Of a stretch of 64,000 nt of DNA, positions 61,462-64,000 are shown in pieces. Source of the stretch: an uncultured Muribaculaceae bacterium (GTDB taxonomy: Bacteria > Bacteroidota > Bacteroidia > Bacteroidales > Muribaculaceae); assembly GCA_910585275.1 (NCBI GenBank), contig CAJUCW010000009.1:1-64000 (forward strand), given 5' to 3'. Both the position numbers and the translations under genes were made by a program. Numbering within the stretch: position 1 is the stretch's first letter; each line of letters starts with the position of its first letter. Below the pieces are notes generated by a model. It searched no databases and was not told where the DNA came from. It worked only from the letters and a program-made list of their open reading frames with translations.

Positions 61462-62883
61462 ATGAATATAGCAGTTGCCGGCACCGGTTATGTCGGTCTT
61501 TCCATCGCGACTCTTCTTGCACAACATAATCACGTGACAGCCGTTGACGTGATTCCTGAGAAAGTAGAACTTATCAACAATAGGAAATCGCCTATTCAAG
61601 ACGAATATATTGAGAAGTATCTCGCCGAGAAAGATCTCGACCTTACCGCGACCCTCGACGGTGCTTCCGCATATAAGGATGCGGATTTTGTGGTAATAGC
61701 TGCACCGACCAATTATGACCCCGTCAAAAACTATTTCGATACTCACTGTATTGAAGATGTAATCGACTTGGTACTGTCGGTCAATCCGAATGCCGTAATG
61801 GTGATTAAATCCACAATTCCCGTCGGATATTGCCGCTCCCTCTACCTCAAATACGCCAACCTAATCAACAAAAAATCAAACCAGAGCAACCAGGGACAAC
61901 TAGATTTGGTTTTTGATAACGAACGGTCAGAGACTACTGGTCTTGATTGTGGTGTGAACGGAGTGTGCGTTTCCCTGCGAAAGGCCTCTTTCAATCTCCT
62001 CTTCTTCCCTGAATTCCTACGTGAGAGCAAAGCTCTTTATGATAACCTTTATCCCTCGCGTATCATAGCTGGTATCCCCAAAATTATCGACAAACCAGAA
62101 TTTGCCGAAGAAAATGAGGCTATCCTCGCAGTTACCGACATCGAAAAGCTCGACAAGGCAGCCCACACATTCGCCGGTTTGCTGCAACAGGGCGCAATAA
62201 AAGATAATATTCCCACCCTCTACATGGGCATGAAAGAAGCGGAAGCCGTCAAACTCTTCGCCAATACCTATCTTGCCCTTCGCGTAAGTTACTTCAACGA
62301 ACTCGACACGTACGCTGAAGTGAAAGGTCTCGACTCACAAGCAATCATAGAAGGTGTCGGTCTTGACCCGCGTATCGGTTCCCACTATAACAATCCCTCT
62401 TTCGGATACGGGGGCTACTGCCTTCCCAAAGACACGAAACAACTCCTCGCCAACTATGCCGATGTGCCACAAAACATGATGACAGCAATCGTAGAAAGTA
62501 ATCGCACACGCAAAGACTTCATAGCCGATCAGGTCCTCAAAATGGCGGGATGGTATGACTACTATCAACAAAACACCTTTGCATCCACACACGAAGGGCC
62601 TTGTGTGATAGGAGTCTACCGTCTGACCATGAAGTCTAATTCCGACAATTTCCGTCAATCGTCCATACAAGGTGTGATGAAACGAATAAAGGCCAAGGGT
62701 GCAACTGTAATTATTTATGAGCCAACTCTTGAGGACGGTTCAACATTCTTTGGAAGTAAGGTTGTAAACAATCTTGACGAATTCAAGCGCCTTTCGCAAG
62801 CAATTCTTGCAAACCGGAAGAGTGAAGACCTTGTCGATGTCTCGGATAAAATATATTCCAGAGATATTTTTTCTCGCGATTAA
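61462..62883 (+). CDS. ugd: UDP-glucose 6-dehydrogenase family enzyme with internal insert
   Basis: A 473-residue nucleotide-sugar dehydrogenase making a UDP-uronic acid from UDP-hexose with 2 NAD+. NAD site VAGTGYVGLSIATLL (about 5-19), central EFLRESKALYDNLYPSRIIAG, catalytic Cys in GYGGYCLPKDTKQL, and C-terminal UDP-binding SDNFRQSSIQGVMKRIKAKG. Residues about 133-175 (NLINKKSNQSNQGQLDLV and onward to SLRKA) look like an extra stretch between GYCRSLYLKYA and FNLLFFPEF, where relatives have a short turn. The frame is intact, so it is probably expressed. It provides acidic sugar for the exopolysaccharide. Confidence 0.9.
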   Translation: MNIAVAGTGYVGLSIATLLAQHNHVTAVDVIPEKVELINNRKSPIQDEYIEKYLAEKDLDLTATLDGASAYKDADFVVIAAPTNYDPVKNYFDTHCIEDVIDLVLSVNPNAVMVIKSTIPVGYCRSLYLKYANLINKKSNQSNQGQLDLVFDNERSETTGLDCGVNGVCVSLRKASFNLLFFPEFLRESKALYDNLYPSRIIAGIPKIIDKPEFAEENEAILAVTDIEKLDKAAHTFAGLLQQGAIKDNIPTLYMGMKEAEAVKLFANTYLALRVSYFNELDTYAEVKGLDSQAIIEGVGLDPRIGSHYNNPSFGYGGYCLPKDTKQLLANYADVPQNMMTAIVESNRTRKDFIADQVLKMAGWYDYYQQNTFASTHEGPCVIGVYRLTMKSNSDNFRQSSIQGVMKRIKAKGATVIIYEPTLEDGSTFFGSKVVNNLDEFKRLSQAILANRKSEDLVDVSDKIYSRDIFSRD

Positions 62884-62952
62884 GATTCGTTTTGAGGTTT
62901 GAGACTGGGAGATTCATGACAGGAATCAGAATTATATAAGTGCTTAGTTATT

Positions 62953-64000
62953 ATGTCTGTCGGAACAGATAATAATAAACGTATCGCCAAAAACACGGCA
63001 TTGTTGTATGTCCGGATGTTGTTGATTATGGCGATAACTCTTTATACAAGCAGGGTTGTCCTTAAGCAACTTGGTGAAAATGATTTCGGTATTTATAATG
63101 TTGTAGGTGGTATTGTTTCGATGTTCTCAATCGTTTCAGCCTCACTTACGTCTGCTATCAGTAGATTTATTACTTATGAATTAGGTCGAGGGAAAGAGGA
63201 TAAATTAAGAATTATATTTTCCACTTCTGTTTTTATTCAATTAGGTTTATGGATAGTCATAGCCGTATTGGTAGAAACAATAGGAGTATGGTTTCTTAAC
63301 AATAAAATGACAATTGCACCGGAAAGAATGTATGCCGCACATTGGGTGCTTCAATGTTCGGTGGTAACATTTGGTGTAAATATGTTGAGCATTCCATATA
63401 ATGCTGCTATTATTGCGCATGAGAAGATGCAAGCCTTTGCATATGTGAGCATATTGGAGGTGGTGTTGAAACTTATAGTGGCGTTTATGCTTTATATCAA
63501 AACGTTTGATTCTTTGATAATGTATGCGATTCTTTTGGTAATAGCGTCATTGATAGTACGGCTTTCATATAGTGTTTATTGTCGCAGACATTTTAAGGAA
63601 TGTAAATTGGAAAGACGGTTTGATAAAAATGTTTTGAGGGAGATGCTTTCTTATTCAGGATGGAACTTTATAGGTACGTCTTCCGCTATACTTAGAGATC
63701 AGGGCGTCAACATTGTTATGAATATTTTTTGTGGTACTGCTGTCAATGCGGCTCGTGGAATAGCGGTGCAAATGAATAATGCTGTACATGGTTTTTCCCA
63801 GAACTTTATGCTTGCTGTCAATCCACAAATAATCAAGTCGTATGCATCCGGTCAAACGGACTATATGTTTAGTCTTGCATTCCGAAGTGCAAGGATGTCA
63901 TATTTCTTATTGTATTGTATCTCATTGCCGGTTATAATGGTTATGCCATGGGTGTTGGGAATTTGGCTTACCATAATCCCTAAATATACTGTAAGCTTTG
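62953..64000 (+). CDS. Polysaccharide flippase (MOP/Wzx-like), cut by window edge
   Basis: At least 349 codons are open to the window end. It begins MSVGTDNNKRIAKNTALLYVRM, then LYTSRVVLKQLGENDFGIYNVVGG and many hydrophobic helices, the pattern of Wzx-type flippases of exopolysaccharide loci. MLSYSGWNFIGTSSAILRDQG in the middle is typical. It begins 69 nt after ugd. It differs from the flippase at 7.5 kb, which is of another subfamily. The C-terminus is not seen. Confidence 0.85.
   Translation, partial: MSVGTDNNKRIAKNTALLYVRMLLIMAITLYTSRVVLKQLGENDFGIYNVVGGIVSMFSIVSASLTSAISRFITYELGRGKEDKLRIIFSTSVFIQLGLWIVIAVLVETIGVWFLNNKMTIAPERMYAAHWVLQCSVVTFGVNMLSIPYNAAIIAHEKMQAFAYVSILEVVLKLIVAFMLYIKTFDSLIMYAILLVIASLIVRLSYSVYCRRHFKECKLERRFDKNVLREMLSYSGWNFIGTSSAILRDQGVNIVMNIFCGTAVNAARGIAVQMNNAVHGFSQNFMLAVNPQIIKSYASGQTDYMFSLAFRSARMSYFLLYCISLPVIMVMPWVLGIWLTIIPKYTVSF

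Overview
The window reads as chromosome of a Bacteroidota (Bacteroidales) species. The supports are a PorT/PorP/GldKLMN type IX secretion operon, many promoters of the Bacteroidota kind (a TAnnTTTGC box with TTTG or TTG about 19-21 nt upstream), few Shine-Dalgarno sites, several TTG starts, TonB-type outer-membrane proteins, and Bacteroidales synteny such as dut-TPR-DUF4292-EnvC and prmC-recX-comF-pyrE. A gut Muribaculaceae-like genome is my guess; the family is not proven.

Layout. 1-60 is the 3' end of a 5S rRNA with a strong hairpin. 0.2-2 kb (-) has an AraC regulator and a family 2 glycosyltransferase. 2.2-7.5 kb (+) has a tiny 2[4Fe-4S] ferredoxin, then dut, a TPR protein, a LolA-like DUF4292 protein and an EnvC-like degenerate M23 protein. 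7.5-12 kb is a glycan patch: a flippase and two glycosyltransferases (-), and one glycosyltransferase (+). 12.2-19.2 kb (-) is the T9SS operon in the order porT, porP, gldK, gldL, gldM, gldN. 19.3-22.9 kb (+) has dGTPase, a TPM/zinc-ribbon membrane protein and a DUF3298 lipoprotein. 22.8-28.6 kb (-) has prmC-recX-comF, and then pyrE followed by an SRPBCC protein, a Rieske-like lipoprotein, a LysE exporter and a secreted protein.

28.8-47 kb starts with a CAT-anticodon tRNA and is an AT-richer accessory stretch. It holds: (i) a LuxR/PAS regulator, a 177-residue protein, a DUF6624 lipoprotein and a divergent TonB-type receptor joined by an exactly mirror-symmetric promoter; (ii) two AlbA_2/ATPase-like regulators with a 118-bp duplication and a truncated gene copy, plus a SWIM-associated-type protein; (iii) an AraC-controlled tripartite RND efflux operon; (iv) a GNAT acetyltransferase. 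47.3-49.6 kb has an SLC13/RCK transporter and an HU protein.

49.9-64 kb is an exopolysaccharide locus: SLBB export protein, Wzz, M23/LysM hydrolase, an unusual fusion of a dead tyrosine recombinase to a NusG/UpxY-type antiterminator, then UDP-sugar dehydrogenase and a second flippase running off the window. Between the antiterminator and the sugar genes sits a defence cargo: an MNT/HEPN toxin-antitoxin pair, a Septu-like PtuA/PtuB pair and a TIGR04141/DUF6119 protein. It is framed by unusual heptanucleotide repeat tracts. The best candidates for something undescribed are the recombinase-NusG fusion with its defence cargo, the mirror-promoter receptor/lipoprotein cluster, and the heptamer repeat family.
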